DNA of 64,000 nt from contig NC_064034.1 of NCBI RefSeq assembly GCF_932526225.1, forward strand, positions 5,008,001 to 5,072,000, written 5' to 3'. This DNA comes from Nematostella vectensis (lineage: Eukaryota > Cnidaria > Anthozoa > Actiniaria > Edwardsiidae). The notes under the pieces are model-generated. The model was given only the letters and a program-made list of their open reading frames with translations, did no database searches and was not told the DNA's origin. Below are positions 36,801 through 50,200 of this stretch, in pieces (position 1 is the stretch's first letter; each line of letters starts with the position of its first letter). The position numbers and the translations under genes are program-made.

Positions 36801-37091
36801 GTTACTTGTGCTTTATAAAGCTCTGTTTTGAAAGAGATAAGCATATAAACATCACATAACTAAAATACCTTGCTTTGTTTTTCTTCAATTCTCGCAAGAA
36901 TTTCGCGAACGGGATCGTTGTTCTTCGGATTCTACGCGACAAATATAATTCATTACCTCAAGCTTCACATGAAAATGAGTCTATGTATTAGTAATCATTC
37001 TCGTAAAATACAATGAATGTACGTAGTACGAAAGACGGGTGGTTTTGGCCACCTTTTAAGTTTACAATACCTTACGATTGAAAGCCAACAT
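33850..37091 (-). CDS. Unrecognised 411-aa protein, nine exons
   Basis: Exons, all minus: 37071-37091, 36869-36931, 36292-36364, 36125-36206, 35846-36053, 35606-35727, 35497-35541, 34218-34656, 33850-34032. GT-AG borders and phases agree throughout, giving 412 codons with the ATG at 37091 and TGA at 33850. The first exon codes only MLAFNRK. The protein is mostly hydrophilic and Lys/Ser/Pro-rich, so probably largely disordered. The most structured-looking block is in exon 6 (NPFGYNRKTLAFDN, then VVEWPETWPF), followed by a very basic stretch in exon 7 (KKQKKGKQQKK). The C-terminus has PPEKLAKEVVDDIVNQI and an acidic end. No signal peptide or membrane segment is seen. I cannot name the family; a cytoskeletal, ciliary or nuclear role would be speculation. 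The neighbour upstream (RNF113) is in the same orientation, 1.6 kb away. Confidence 0.82.
34711..34830. repeat. GCCCGTACCCAGG-type repeat with poly(T)/poly(G) tracts
   Basis: Begins near GGCCCGTACCCAGGATT, then a T run and a G run (about 34729-34755), then a second T/G tract. Sequences of this form are the ends of widespread interspersed repeats in invertebrate genomes. No partner terminus was found, so it is probably a fragment. It lies in intron 7 of the 411-aa gene. Confidence 0.35.
35170..35470. repeat. Degenerate ~35-45 bp minisatellite in intron 7 of the 411-aa gene
   Basis: Variants of CCTGGGACCTGGGATATGAT recur at least seven times with drifting C/T-rich spacers. The copies are highly diverged, which suggests an old array. 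It is intronic. Confidence 0.6.
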
Positions 37092-38709
37092 GTCCAGTGT
37101 AGGAATCAGCCAGTCAATTGTTCAAGATTGTCACATTCTTGTCCAAGTTCTGTTTTTTCCTAGACCGCAATAGCTTCAGGTAACCCAAAAGTCTACGTCG
37201 GTTGTGTATTACTCTTGATTGCCATATAATAATGCCACAATAAAAGGAATAGCTCTGCACGATGCATGTAGCCCTTGATTCCTAGGAAATGGAATCCACT
37301 AAAAGTTGTAAATTGATCCGTGTTGAAGGTCAAATGAGTGACAGAACAAAGAGTCGACCAATCAGAACGCACCTCTTATTAACTTTCCGCGTAAAGTACA
37401 CAAAACCCCACATAAATTGTAAGTGCAAGCTTTTGTGTGAAAATGATAATGAAAAATAAGGGTGTTAATTATAGTGATTGTTAGTATTGAATAGATGGGC
37501 TGTTATAAACAAGTCATTAGGGAGCCAGTAGAATGGTAGAGTCGAATGATTGTAAATCTTCATAAAATTTTGACACCGAATTTTTTTTTGCACGGTACTC
37601 AAAATACAGGCATGCCATATAAGACCAAACAACTGATCAATTTTATTTATTTAGTAATTCTTACCCCTAAGAAAGCATGTTGCGTGTGGTCAAATAAATA
37701 TTTAGCCTTAAGAGATAGCAGTAAAATAAGAAAACGATTTTTTTGCAGTCCTTGAGACATCGTCAACGATAAAACCAAAAGTATTAACCATTCAGCTAAC
37801 TTGTGGTTGATTGTGAAATACATATTGGGGAAACAGCCCGCCATTAACGCGAGGCCCCTTAAGGAATGGCAGTTGATTGAATTTCATACCCTGAAAGACA
37901 GGTGATCACTCCATCTACTTTTAAGGAGTCCCCCCAGGGGCTGATGGTTCCCAAATAAATGCCTTAAGTGCTTGCGCATTGATTTATGCATTGAACAATA
38001 CATAGATAGACAACAGAAAGTAAGCGACAAATATGTGCAATGTTTTGACTAGATATAACAACATTACTAATCAGGATGATAAAGGAACAGTTCAAAACCT
38101 AATCTCAACCAAAATGTGTTAACAAAAGTAATGTTGTAAATCTGATTTCTCCCCATACACCATACACTAAGCAACTAGTATTTATGTATTCTCTTTCAGT
38201 TTTAGTTTTTCATTAAAAAGGTGGAAAAGAACTTCCATTTCACATCAAACTTTGCTGATGTGCAAAACACACATCTAAAATAACTGAAAGTGGTTTTATT
38301 GAATATGTCACACTGTGCCACAGTATGCAAATAAATTTGCTTTACAAAATAAAAGATGAAATAAAACACAATCTTTTAGGTTTTTAAGAGGTATTGATGA
38401 TTATAGAAGAAATATAAAGCAGGATATTATTCAAACTGGAGCTGGCAGGATACTGGGCCCCATACTGCACAGGGTGGATACAGGGGGAGGGTGGACTGGG
38501 TGGAAATTTAGCCTCCTTTAATCAAAAATTAAGGAAAAGTCATGTCTCTTTGTTTTGTATAAAATGACAAATAAATCATTCATTTGTTTGGTACTCATAT
38601 CCACTCCTGGAACATTTTATGGGAGTTATTTGATGAGAACACACAATAGTCAACTTGGCTTCAAGTTAATATTTGTTTATGTATTATCTAAGGTGATTTT
38701 TCCCAATCA
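37092..38709. other. Intergenic interval between the 411-aa gene and RNF113
   Basis: Contains the promoter side of the 411-aa gene and the 3' flank of RNF113, both minus strand. No further gene, RNA or clear repeat was found; short frames here have no support. Confidence 0.4.
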
Positions 38710-40335
<1,626 letters not shown>

Positions 40336-40957
40336 ATTGCTTTCCTATCGCTAGAACTCAGGCCCTCTCGGCATGGGGCCCTAGAGTTTCAGAGTTTGTA
40401 ACAAGAAAAACAATAAAGCGTCAGGAAGGAATAATTTCCGGAAAAGGAAGCCAAATAATGTTATCTTTTTGTTTTGACGTTGATCATGCTTGTTTTCGAG
40501 CTCATTGCCATGATTTATAGTTCCCGCTATTTCCACAGGAAAATGCTATTCCAAGTGACCGCGCCTGCGCGGGAAGGCCAGGCTGCACCATTCGACTCGT
40601 GTTATGGTCGGAGTTTTCAACAAAACGCACAGAGAGAATTATTCACAACATACTAAAAAAACCAACCATATAATAAGTTCATGATTTAGGAATTATGGAA
40701 CATTGCTTGTTATTCTGTAAGCCTTCCTGATCACGGATGGCTTTGTGGGACCGAGACAGGACGAGATAATAATTTCGAGGTGCTTTTATTTCACTAGCCC
40801 GTTGAATGACTATCGTTCGATTGTGTTTGTTAGTTTATGGCATAAATTTGTTGACTCCTCACCTACGAGTACTCGAAAGATATTCTAAGATGGGTAGATT
40901 ACTCTGAAGAGCTAGTTCCAGCTGAGCCGAAAGCTTTGCGCGGTTGTATCGATTAAA
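40336..40957. promoter_or_regulatory. Probable bidirectional promoter, RNF113/RAD54L2
   Basis: Start codons at 40335 (minus) and 40958 (plus) are divergent and 622 bp apart, with nothing else between. GC-rich patches occur near 40555-40590. Both genes are nuclear housekeeping types, for which shared promoters are common. No core element was identified. Confidence 0.45.
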
Positions 40958-43900
40958 ATGGCAGATAACGAAAATGTGAATGGCGAATGTGTCTCTGGCG
41001 AGGAAGAAAGCTCCGATGGCAGTTACGAATCTGGAGAAGATTTCGAACAAGAAATGGATTTTGAAGGTGACGATGAAAACGAGGAAGACACAGTCGAGGA
41101 TATGTTGGAGGGGAATGAGAGCACTGATCGCATCGGGAAGGGAAAAGGACCAGCAAAGGTGAGAGGGGGGCGAAGACAAGGAAAGAGGAAACGAAAAAAA
41201 ATAGACCCTACAAAGAGGAGGCATATAAGAAGGATCCTGGAAGAAAGTGAACTTGATAAGGAAACTCTAAATGCGCAAATGGAAGAAAAGGAAAGACTAA
41301 GGAGATTAGAACTTCAAAAAAGTTTAGCAGCAGAATCATCTGTTGCGCCTAAGATTGCAATCAATCAGACTAAAAATGAAGAGAACTCTTCAAATAGAAC
41401 AAGAACACCATCACCTGTTGTTGTTGATTTACGGCAGAAAAACAAAAAGAAGTCCCAGGTCATTGTAATCGACAGTGATGACAATGACGATGTCACTTGC
41501 AGTAATACTAGTCCTAGCCAGGTTCAGGTTATAACATCTGGGTCAGACTCAGATACGGATGTGTGGGACAGTGAGTATTACTCTGACAATGAGGTAATAG
41601 ATGAGACGAACACTGGAGTTCACTCAGAAGATGCTTACAATGTCCCGGATGAGCAGGGTAGAGTCCTTGTGAACACAAACCATCCCGTGACAGAGGAGGA
41701 TATATTTCTCGCACCACAGATAGCAAGCGCAGTAAAGCCTCACCAGGTTTGTATAAAAGTTGATAACATAACTGCAGTAAATCCTGTATTCTGATTTTGT
41801 ATACTGAGTCTTAGTAAAGTGTATGTCACTTTCAGTCACTCTTGAGATATCTTTTTATCCAATTGTGTCTGTATGTATGGCAAATTACAATTTAATGAAT
41901 ATCCATTTTATTGTGTACTAGCAATTGACCAGCTAGCTAATAATTTGATTTAATAATGACATGGTCAATAATTTGACTGTATAATTCTCAGATTGGTGGC
42001 ATCAGATTTCTTTATGACAACCTTATTGAGACCCTTGCCCGCTGCAACATCAGTGCAGGATTTGGGTGCATTCTTGCTCACTGTATGGGTCTAGGGAAGA
42101 CATTGCAAGTTGTGGCATTTGTAGATATCTTTCTCCGCCATACGACAGCCAAGAAAGTTCTTTGCATAGTTCCTATTAACACCATCCAAAATTGGCTCAG
42201 CGAATTTAATAGTTGGCTGCCAGGTAAGCCTTCTGAAGAAATGAGTGAAAATGGGGAGCCCATTAGAGATTATAATGTCAGATATCGAGAGTTCAAGGTC
42301 TTCCTTCTTGGTGACAATCAAAAATCTACAGTGGCAAGGGCAAAAGTTATAGGTAAGAGTTGCCATTATTCTTATTCCTATTCTTATTCTTATCTTTCTA
42401 TATACTACCAATGTGTTTAATTCCCAGAATGTGCTAATCAGTGAAAAAAATGTTGCACTGGTCTGACCTTGCAGTGATCCTTGTGCAGTGGTCTTTATCA
42501 GACTCAAGTAGCTGTTCTATGTCACTTTTTCTCCATTTTGCTGTAAACTAATTAACCCATGTCAACATTGTGTTAGGTGAGTGGAATGAGTCTGGTGGGG
42601 TGCTGTTAATCGGTTATGAACTGTATCGCATTCTCGCCTTATCAACGCCCTGCATGGCAAGCAATAAATGTGCCCCGCCCAAGAAGAAGAAGAAAGAGCA
42701 GTCAAACTCTAGTCAGGAACCAGAGATAATAGACTTGGAGGAAGAAGAGAAGAACATGGATTTCTTGATTGGTGAGCAACTACAGTCAGTAGTATTTAGA
42801 TGGTTTTTTTTAGTACCAGCTGTTAATAATACATTTTCACAAATAAATAGTCATGATTTATAAAACGTTTATGTTTGTCTTATTGAAGGTATTCAAAAGG
42901 CTTTGTGCAAACCTGGTCCAGACCTTGTTATTTGTGATGAAGGACACCGAATCAAGAACAACCAAGCAAACATTTCACATGCTTTAAAGAAGATCAAGAC
43001 AAGGTTAGGTTACTTGGTCACACAGAATGTTTGTGTTTGTCCAGAACAGAAGGTTTAACATTTTGTCTCTTTTTTCAAATTGCATGACTAAGTTGTTTTG
43101 AATATTTTGAATTCTCATCTTTAAAAAAAAATTTTCCCTGTATTATCTGATTCTTTACAAAAAGAACTGAGGCATTTTTCTGTATTAAATCCAGACGGCG
43201 AGTTGTGCTGACTGGCTACCCACTACAGAATAACCTGGTCGAGTACTGGTGTATGGTGGATTTTGTCAGACCAAACTTCCTGGGCAATCGGCACGAGTTC
43301 TCAAACATGTTTGAGAGGCCCATTATGAATGGCCAATGTTGTGACAGTACACCGGCAGTGAGTATTTATCAGAGGTCATCATAATCTCATGATATTGTCA
43401 TCATAATATTAAGATATGTAGTAACTTTTCTTTCTAGGATATGAAGTTGATGAGGTTCCGGGCTCATGTTCTTCATAGCTTGTTGGAGGGATTTGTTCAA
43501 AGGTATGTTCTAGTCAAACCTCAAAGGGTTATTAGTTATATTAATTCATTTGATTTCATGGGTGAAAATAAAACTGATCAGATTGTTAGTAGGTCAGGAT
43601 TTGTTTGACCCATAATCAGATGGCTGACATCAAAATATTTTCCCCTATCATAGGAGAAGCCAGTCAGTTCTCATGAAAGCACTACCGCCAAAAAATGAGC
43701 ATGTGATTCTAGTCAACATGTCATCCATTCAGTCTCAGCTGTACAAAGCCTATATTGACTACCTGCTCAAGTCTGTTGGTCACCTTAACCCCATAAAAGG
43801 GTTTCACACCTGCATGAAGGTACAGCAGCACTCACCTACAGTAGTTAGACCATAATTTTTATTTGCAAATACAGTGGTACCTTTATTAATTAAGTGGCCA

Positions 43901-46900
43901 ACCTCAATAAAGCATTTTATATTACCTACCAAAACACTTGCTTTTTACTAAGGATCTATAAGATACCTCCATTAAGTGGCCATTTGTCTCTACCCTGAGG
44001 GGGGCCACTTATTGGATGTACATACCACTGTACAGTGGAATCCTGTTTATTCTAATGGAAACATCTAAAAGTTTGAGTCATCAATGAGTTTGAATTCCAA
44101 GTTAGCAGTGAGTTTCAGTTATCTGTATTATCAGGGTGTTACTGTAATGCTCTTGATTGCAAGGTTAGATAACTACCAAAAGGAAAAATGATTTATTTGC
44201 TCTGGAATACTTGCTGACTAATGGAAGTAACTCTACTTTCCGTCAGTACTGTATTTTGCTTGTATTAGATGTTTTCCTAAAAAGAACCCTGTTAATATTG
44301 CTAGTATTATTATAAGCCTTGGGAGTAACATGGTATTTGATAGAAGTTAAGAGTGTTAGATTGTTGAGTTTGCATTCCTAACTTGCAGATTTGGAATCAT
44401 CCAGACATTTTTTTCTCAACACTAGAGGGAAAAACAGATTCACAAAGAAATGATTCCCCACTGGTAAGAACAATAACATAAGTGGTTATTCTTTACGGTG
44501 GGAAATTCTGGAAAATTTAATTGGTTTATCTAACTTGTTTACTACATTTTAGACACTGCCTGACCAAGAGGACAGTAATTCAGGACTTGCTTCATCTCTT
44601 CCATCATCTTCACAGTCTGTGGATCAGACTCCAATTTTCTCTAATCTAGACTGGGTGGGTTCTTGCTGTATCAACCAATGCATTTTTATGTTGCTTTTAG
44701 AGATACTTTAGTTATGTTCAGAGTTTGCAGAATGTGTAATTGGAAAGGAGATTTTTGTCAGAGAAGGTTTTGTTTTTCTAAAGCTTGATTTAGTTTCTAT
44801 TGGCATAACACTATGTAAAATCCTTTGTTTTATTATGTTTTGTAAATTTAAAAACCCTTATATCTTGTTCTTTTCTAACAGGCAAAGCAAATTATGAGGA
44901 ATTACAAGCCCTTTATTGCTGAACAAGGAGGCAAAATGGTTCTATTGTTTGAAATTATCGAAGAGAGTTTGAAGCTTGGAGAAAAGATATTGATTTTCAG
45001 GTAAAACCAGTAATCTGTGTTTGTTAGAGTTTGGGAGATACAGCTTTGATGATTGTTGTTGAATAGCTTTATAAAAATAACATATTCCTAGTTTATTAAG
45101 ATTAGCGACATAGACACATTTAAAAACGTAATTTGCAAAGATTATTCTAACATTATATTGATCACTCTAATAGCCAAAGCCTGTCAACATTATCCATCAT
45201 TGAGGAGTTCCTAAATAGCCGAGTGGTTCCATTTTTCCCTGGGCGACAGTCAGATCCATCCACCAAATGGGCCAGGAACAAAAGCTATTTTAGTAAGTAC
45301 TTAGTTGTTATTGATTGAATTCAACATAAAAGTTGTATATATGAGGGTATTTACATTGTAATTTGTGAATTCAAGGCTAAAGCTGATGGGGGAGGGAACA
45401 GGTCTGCCCCGCTGTCAGTAAAGTCATAATTACAAAACAGGCATGCAGAAAATGCATCTCCCCTACCCCCACCCTGAAAGGAGTTATTTTGGCCTTGATC
45501 TCTCCTTCGTCCCCCCTTCAAGGTCCCCATCCCCTAGTATATGTTCAGGACAATATTTATTAAGTCTTTTTAAGATAGTGTACTAATGTGTGTAATGGTT
45601 GTTAGGGCTAGATGGCAGCACCTCAGCTCAGGAAAGGGAGAGGCTCATCAACGCATTCAATGACAATAGTAGTAATGAAGTTCTCTTATTCATGTTATCA
45701 ACAAGGTAAAGTGTAATAATATTAGTGTCAGCCCAAGGATTTCTCACTGGGGGAGAGGGTATATCAAACCTGTAGTAAGAGGTAAGGTACATACCAAATA
45801 TATTCACCATATTTGTGGTGTTTGCTTGCAGAGCTGGCTGCCTTGGGGTAAATCTGGTTGGCGCTAGCCGTGTGGTGGTGTTTGACTCTTCCTGGAATCC
45901 CTGCCATGATGTCCAGGCTGTTTGCAGGTCAGTATGGACAGCATTTGCTATAAATCACATCATTACTTCTGGTCTGTAGCCTTCAATTTAGCAATCACTT
46001 TATAATCCCTTTGTCTTAGGTGCATTTTTTGTACTTCATTTAAAATAATTTTTACATTCTCAAATTAAGGGTTCTCAGTATGACAGTGATTCTGATGTAT
46101 AATTATTGGTGGCGTGGTGTTATGGTGGCTAATGAGAAGACAGAAAGAGGGAAGGTTTCAACATCTTTCATTGAATAGTAGGTTTTGTTGCAGGGTTTAC
46201 CGATATGGTCAGGTCAGGCCATGTCACATCTACCGTCTGATAGCGACGGGGACAATGGAGAAAAAGATCTATGATCGTCAGGTCTCCAAGCAAGGTGTTG
46301 CAAGTGAGTAACATGTTATCACATCTGAAGAAGCCACACCCTTACATACATTTTGTTTGAGAAGTAGTAATACTAAGTTGTTTTTTGTACAGAAGGGAGT
46401 TTTTACTTTAATTTGAGTACATGCCTTTTGTTGTCAGATCGTGTTGTGGATGAACTTAACCCTGAAGCAAACTTTACCAAGCAAGAAATCATGTCTCTCA
46501 TCTGTGAAGAGGTGGGGTTTAAACCCTGGATGGATTTAAGTGGCACCTTACTTTTGTTAAAATTAAATATATTGTTGTTTAACGTGATCCTCATAATTCT
46601 ACATAATACTAAGGATTATTTTTATGACTCCTTTATTTCCTTAACAAAAAGTATTCTATAAAAACGAATGTTGTATGATTTACTAAAACTCAGCTGGTAC
46701 ATTAACAAATCTGGGTATAATCATTTTCAGGTTTAATTGAGCTAGCTTTTTTTCTATAACAAAGCAATAATTTGCATTTTTTGTTATGGAAAATCTATCA
46801 AAATTTATGGGAACAAAGTTGTATTGTTTGGTCACATTTCAAACCCTCAACCTAATTTTTTCCCCTCTAGGAGCCACTGGTCCCTAGCCAGGATGTGTCT

Positions 46901-47254
46901 GTAGCTGCGGCGGACTTCCAAGACCCTATTCTGAAAAGAGTTTGTACAAACTGCTCTGAATGGATAGCAAAGGTAATAAAACTCAGCATTTGGCTTTGGT
47001 TAATCAATGTTTCCCATGTTTATTATTCTGCTTTTATCACTCTTCAATATTTTTAATATTGTGAAAATGAGGAATAACCTACCAAGAGACTTGAATTTCA
47101 AGAGAGAGACACTTATCCTATACTTCCTGATAGCCCACAATAACCAGTTCACAACCATTTTTTTTTCTTCAGGTGCCATTCAAGCACGAGTCGCTGCTTG
47201 TGGACAAGAAAGAACTCAAGCTCACCAAGGAGGAGAAACGAGAAGCAAAGAAAG
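40958..47254 (+). CDS. RAD54L2: RAD54L2/ARIP4 SNF2-family ATPase, N-terminal 944 residues (gene continues past the window)
   Basis: Exons: 40958-41746, 41992-42352, 42577-42771, 42889-43003, 43195-43357, 43438-43502, 43654-43819, 44389-44463, 44553-44654, 44882-45000, 45174-45292, 45606-45705, 45832-45927, 46194-46303, 46438-46511, 46871-46972, 47173-47254. All borders are GT-AG and phases agree, giving 944 codons plus one base. Residues 1-240 are acidic and Ser-rich with a basic KRKRKK stretch. The SNF2 core follows: [11 protein letters not shown] just before it, Walker A MGLGKT at 295-300, DEGH box at 465-468, LTGYPLQNN (motif III region), and motif VI RVYRYGQ at 822-828. Exon 17 ([19 protein letters not shown]) matches the post-helicase region of human ARIP4, which is about 1,467 aa in all, so roughly a third remains downstream. 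ARIP4 is a nuclear DNA-dependent ATPase that acts as an androgen-receptor cofactor. Intron 17 is the giant 43-bp array. Confidence 0.97.
43872..44030. mobile_element. 159-bp pogo/Tigger-like MITE in RAD54L2 intron 7
   Basis: Begins CAGTGGTACC and ends with the complement of CAGTGGTATG, flanked by TA on both sides. The interior has AAGTGGCCA repeats, typical of Tc1/mariner-superfamily (pogo/Tigger) MITEs. The right-hand TA is shared with the next element. Confidence 0.65.
44033..44144. mobile_element. 112-bp pogo-like MITE abutting the previous one
   Basis: Starts CAGTGGAATCCTG immediately after the shared TA (44031-44032) and ends GGGTGTTACTG before TA (44145-44146). Only the outermost CAGT matches well between ends, so this is a decayed or different subfamily. 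Confidence 0.5.
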
Positions 47255-50200
47255 GTAGGACTTTGTGTATGTCCACAACATGTAATGCAGCATGTGAAAT
47301 GAAGTAAGGTGGGCCTTTGGGTATGTAATACAACACGTGAAATGAAGTAAGGTGGGCCTTTAGGTATGTAATGCAACACCGTGAAATGAAGTAAGGTGGG
47401 ACTTTGGGAATGTAATACAACACGTGAAATGAAGTAAGGTGGGCCTTTGGGTATAATACAACCCGTGAAATGAAGTAAGGTGGGCCTTTGGGTATGTAAT
47501 GCAACACCGTGACATGAAGTAAGGTGGGCCTTTGGGTATGTAATACAACACGTGAAATGAAGTAAGGTGGGCCTTTGGGTATGTAATACAACCCGTGCAA
47601 TGAAGTGAGGTGGGCCTTTGGGTATGTAATGCAACACGTGAAATAAAGTAGGGTAGGCCTTTGGGTATGTAATGCCACACGTGAAATTAAGTAAGGTGGG
47701 CCTTTGGGTATGTAATGCAACACCGTGAAATGAAGTAAGGTGGGTCTTTGGGTATGTAATATAACACCGTGAAATGAAGTAAGGTGAGCCTTTGGGTAGG
47801 TAATACAACACGTGAAATGAAGTAAGGTGGGCCTTTGGGTATGTAATGCAACACGTGAAATGAAGTAAGGTGGGCCTTTGGGTATGTAATGTAACACGTG
47901 AAATGAAGTAAGGTGGGCCTTTGGGTATGTAATACAACACGTGAAATAAAGTAAGGTGGGCCTTTGGGTACGTAATGCAACACGTGAAATGAAGTAAGGT
48001 GGGCCTTTGGGTATGTAATACAACCCGTGAAATGAAGTAAGGTGGGCCTTTGGGTATGTAATGCAACACCGTGAAATGAAGTAAGCTGGGCCTTTGGGTA
48101 TGTAATACAGTACGTGAAATAAAGTAAGGTGGGCCTTTGGGTATGTAATACAACCCGTGAAATGAAGTAAGGTGGGCCTTTGGGTATGTAATACAACCCG
48201 TGAAATGAAGTAAGGTGGGCCTTTGGGTATGTAATGCAACACCGTGAAATGAAGTAAGGTGGGCCTTTGGGTATGTAATACAACCCGTGAAATGAAGTAA
48301 GGTGGGCCTTTGGGTATGTAATGCAACACGTGAAATGAAGTAAGGTGGGCCTTTAGGTATGTAATGCAACACGTGAAATGAAGTAAGGTGGGCCTTTAAA
48401 TATGTAATGCAACACGTGAAATGAAGTAAGGTGGGCCTTTGGGTATGTAATACAACCCGTGAAATGAAGTAAGGTGGGCCTTTGGGTATGTAATACAACA
48501 CGTGAAATGAAGTAAGGTGGGCCTTTGGGTACGTAATGCAACACGTGAAATGAAGTAAGGTGGGCCTTTGGGTATGTAATACAACCCGTGAAATGAAGTA
48601 AGGTGGGCCTTTGGGTATGTAATGCAACACCGTGAAATGAAGTAAGGTGGGCCTTTGGGTATGTAATACAACACGTGAAATGAAGTAAGGTGGGCCTTTG
48701 GGTATGTAATACAACCCGTGAAATGAAGTAAGGTGGGCCTTTGGGTATGTAATACAACCCGTGAAATAAAGTAAGGTGGGCCTTTGGGTATGTAATGCAA
48801 CACGTGAAATGAAGTTAGGTGGGCCTTTGGGTATGTAATACAACCCGTGAAATGAAGTAAGGTGGGCCTTTGGGTATGTAATGCAACACGTGAAATGAAG
48901 TAAGGTGGGCCTTTAGGTATGTAATGCAACACGTGAAATGAAGTAAGGTGGGCCTTTAGGTATGTAATGCAACACGTGAAATGAAGTAAGGTGGGCCTTT
49001 GGGTATGTAATGCAAACTGTTAAATGAAGTAAGGTGGGCCTTTGGGTACGTAATGCAACACGTGAAATGAAGTAAGGTGGGCCTTTGGGTATGTAATGCA
49101 ACACGTGAAATGAAGTAAGGTGGGCCTTTGGGTATGTAATGTAACACGTGAAATGAAGTAAGTTGGGCCTTTGGGTATGTAATACAACCCGTGAAATGAA
49201 GTAAGGTGGGCCTTTGGGTATGTAATACAACCCGTGAAATGAAGTAAGGTGGGCCTTTGGGTATGTAATGCAACACCGTGAAATGAAGTAAGGTGGGCCT
49301 TTGGGTATGTAATACAACACGTGAAATGAAGTAAGGTGGGCCTTTGGATATATAAACAACCCGTGAAATGAAGTAAGGTGGGCCTTTGGGTATGTAATGC
49401 AACACGTGAAATGAAGTAAGGTGGGCCTTTAGGTATGTAATGCAACACGTGAAATGAAGTAAGGTGGGCCTTTAAATATGTAATGCAACACGTGAAATGA
49501 AGTAAGGTGGGCCTTTGGGTATGTAATACAACCCGTGAAATGAAGTAAGGTGGGCCATTGGGTATGTAATACAACCCGTGAAATGAAATAAGGTGGGCCT
49601 TTGGGTATGTAATGCCACACGTGAAATGAAGTAAGGTGGGCCTTTGGGTATGTAATACAACCCGTGAAATGAAGTAAGTTGGGCCTTTGTTTATGTAATG
49701 CAACACGTGAAATGAAGTAAGGTGGGCCTTTAGGTATGTAATGCAACACGTGAAATGAAGTAAGGTGGGCCTTTAGGTATGTAATGCAACACGTGAAATG
49801 AAGTAAGGTGGGCCTTTGGGTATGTAATGCAAACTGTTAAATGAAGTAAGGTGGGCCTTTGGGTATGTAATACAACACGTGAAATGAAGTAAGGTGGGCC
49901 TTTGGGTACGTAATGCAACACGTGAAATGAAGTAAGGTGGGCCTTTGGGTACGTAATGCAACACGTGAAATGAAGTAAGGTGGGCATTTGGGTACGTAAT
50001 GCAACCCGTGAAATGAAGTAAGGTGGGCCTTTGGGTATGTAATGCAACACGTGAGATGAAGTAAGGTGGGCCTTTAGGTATGTAATGCAACACGTGAAAT
50101 GAAGTAAGGTGGGCCTTTGGGTACGTAATGCAACACGTGAAATGAAGTAAGGTGGGCCTTTGGGTATGTAATACAACCCGTGAAATGAAGTAAGGTTGGC

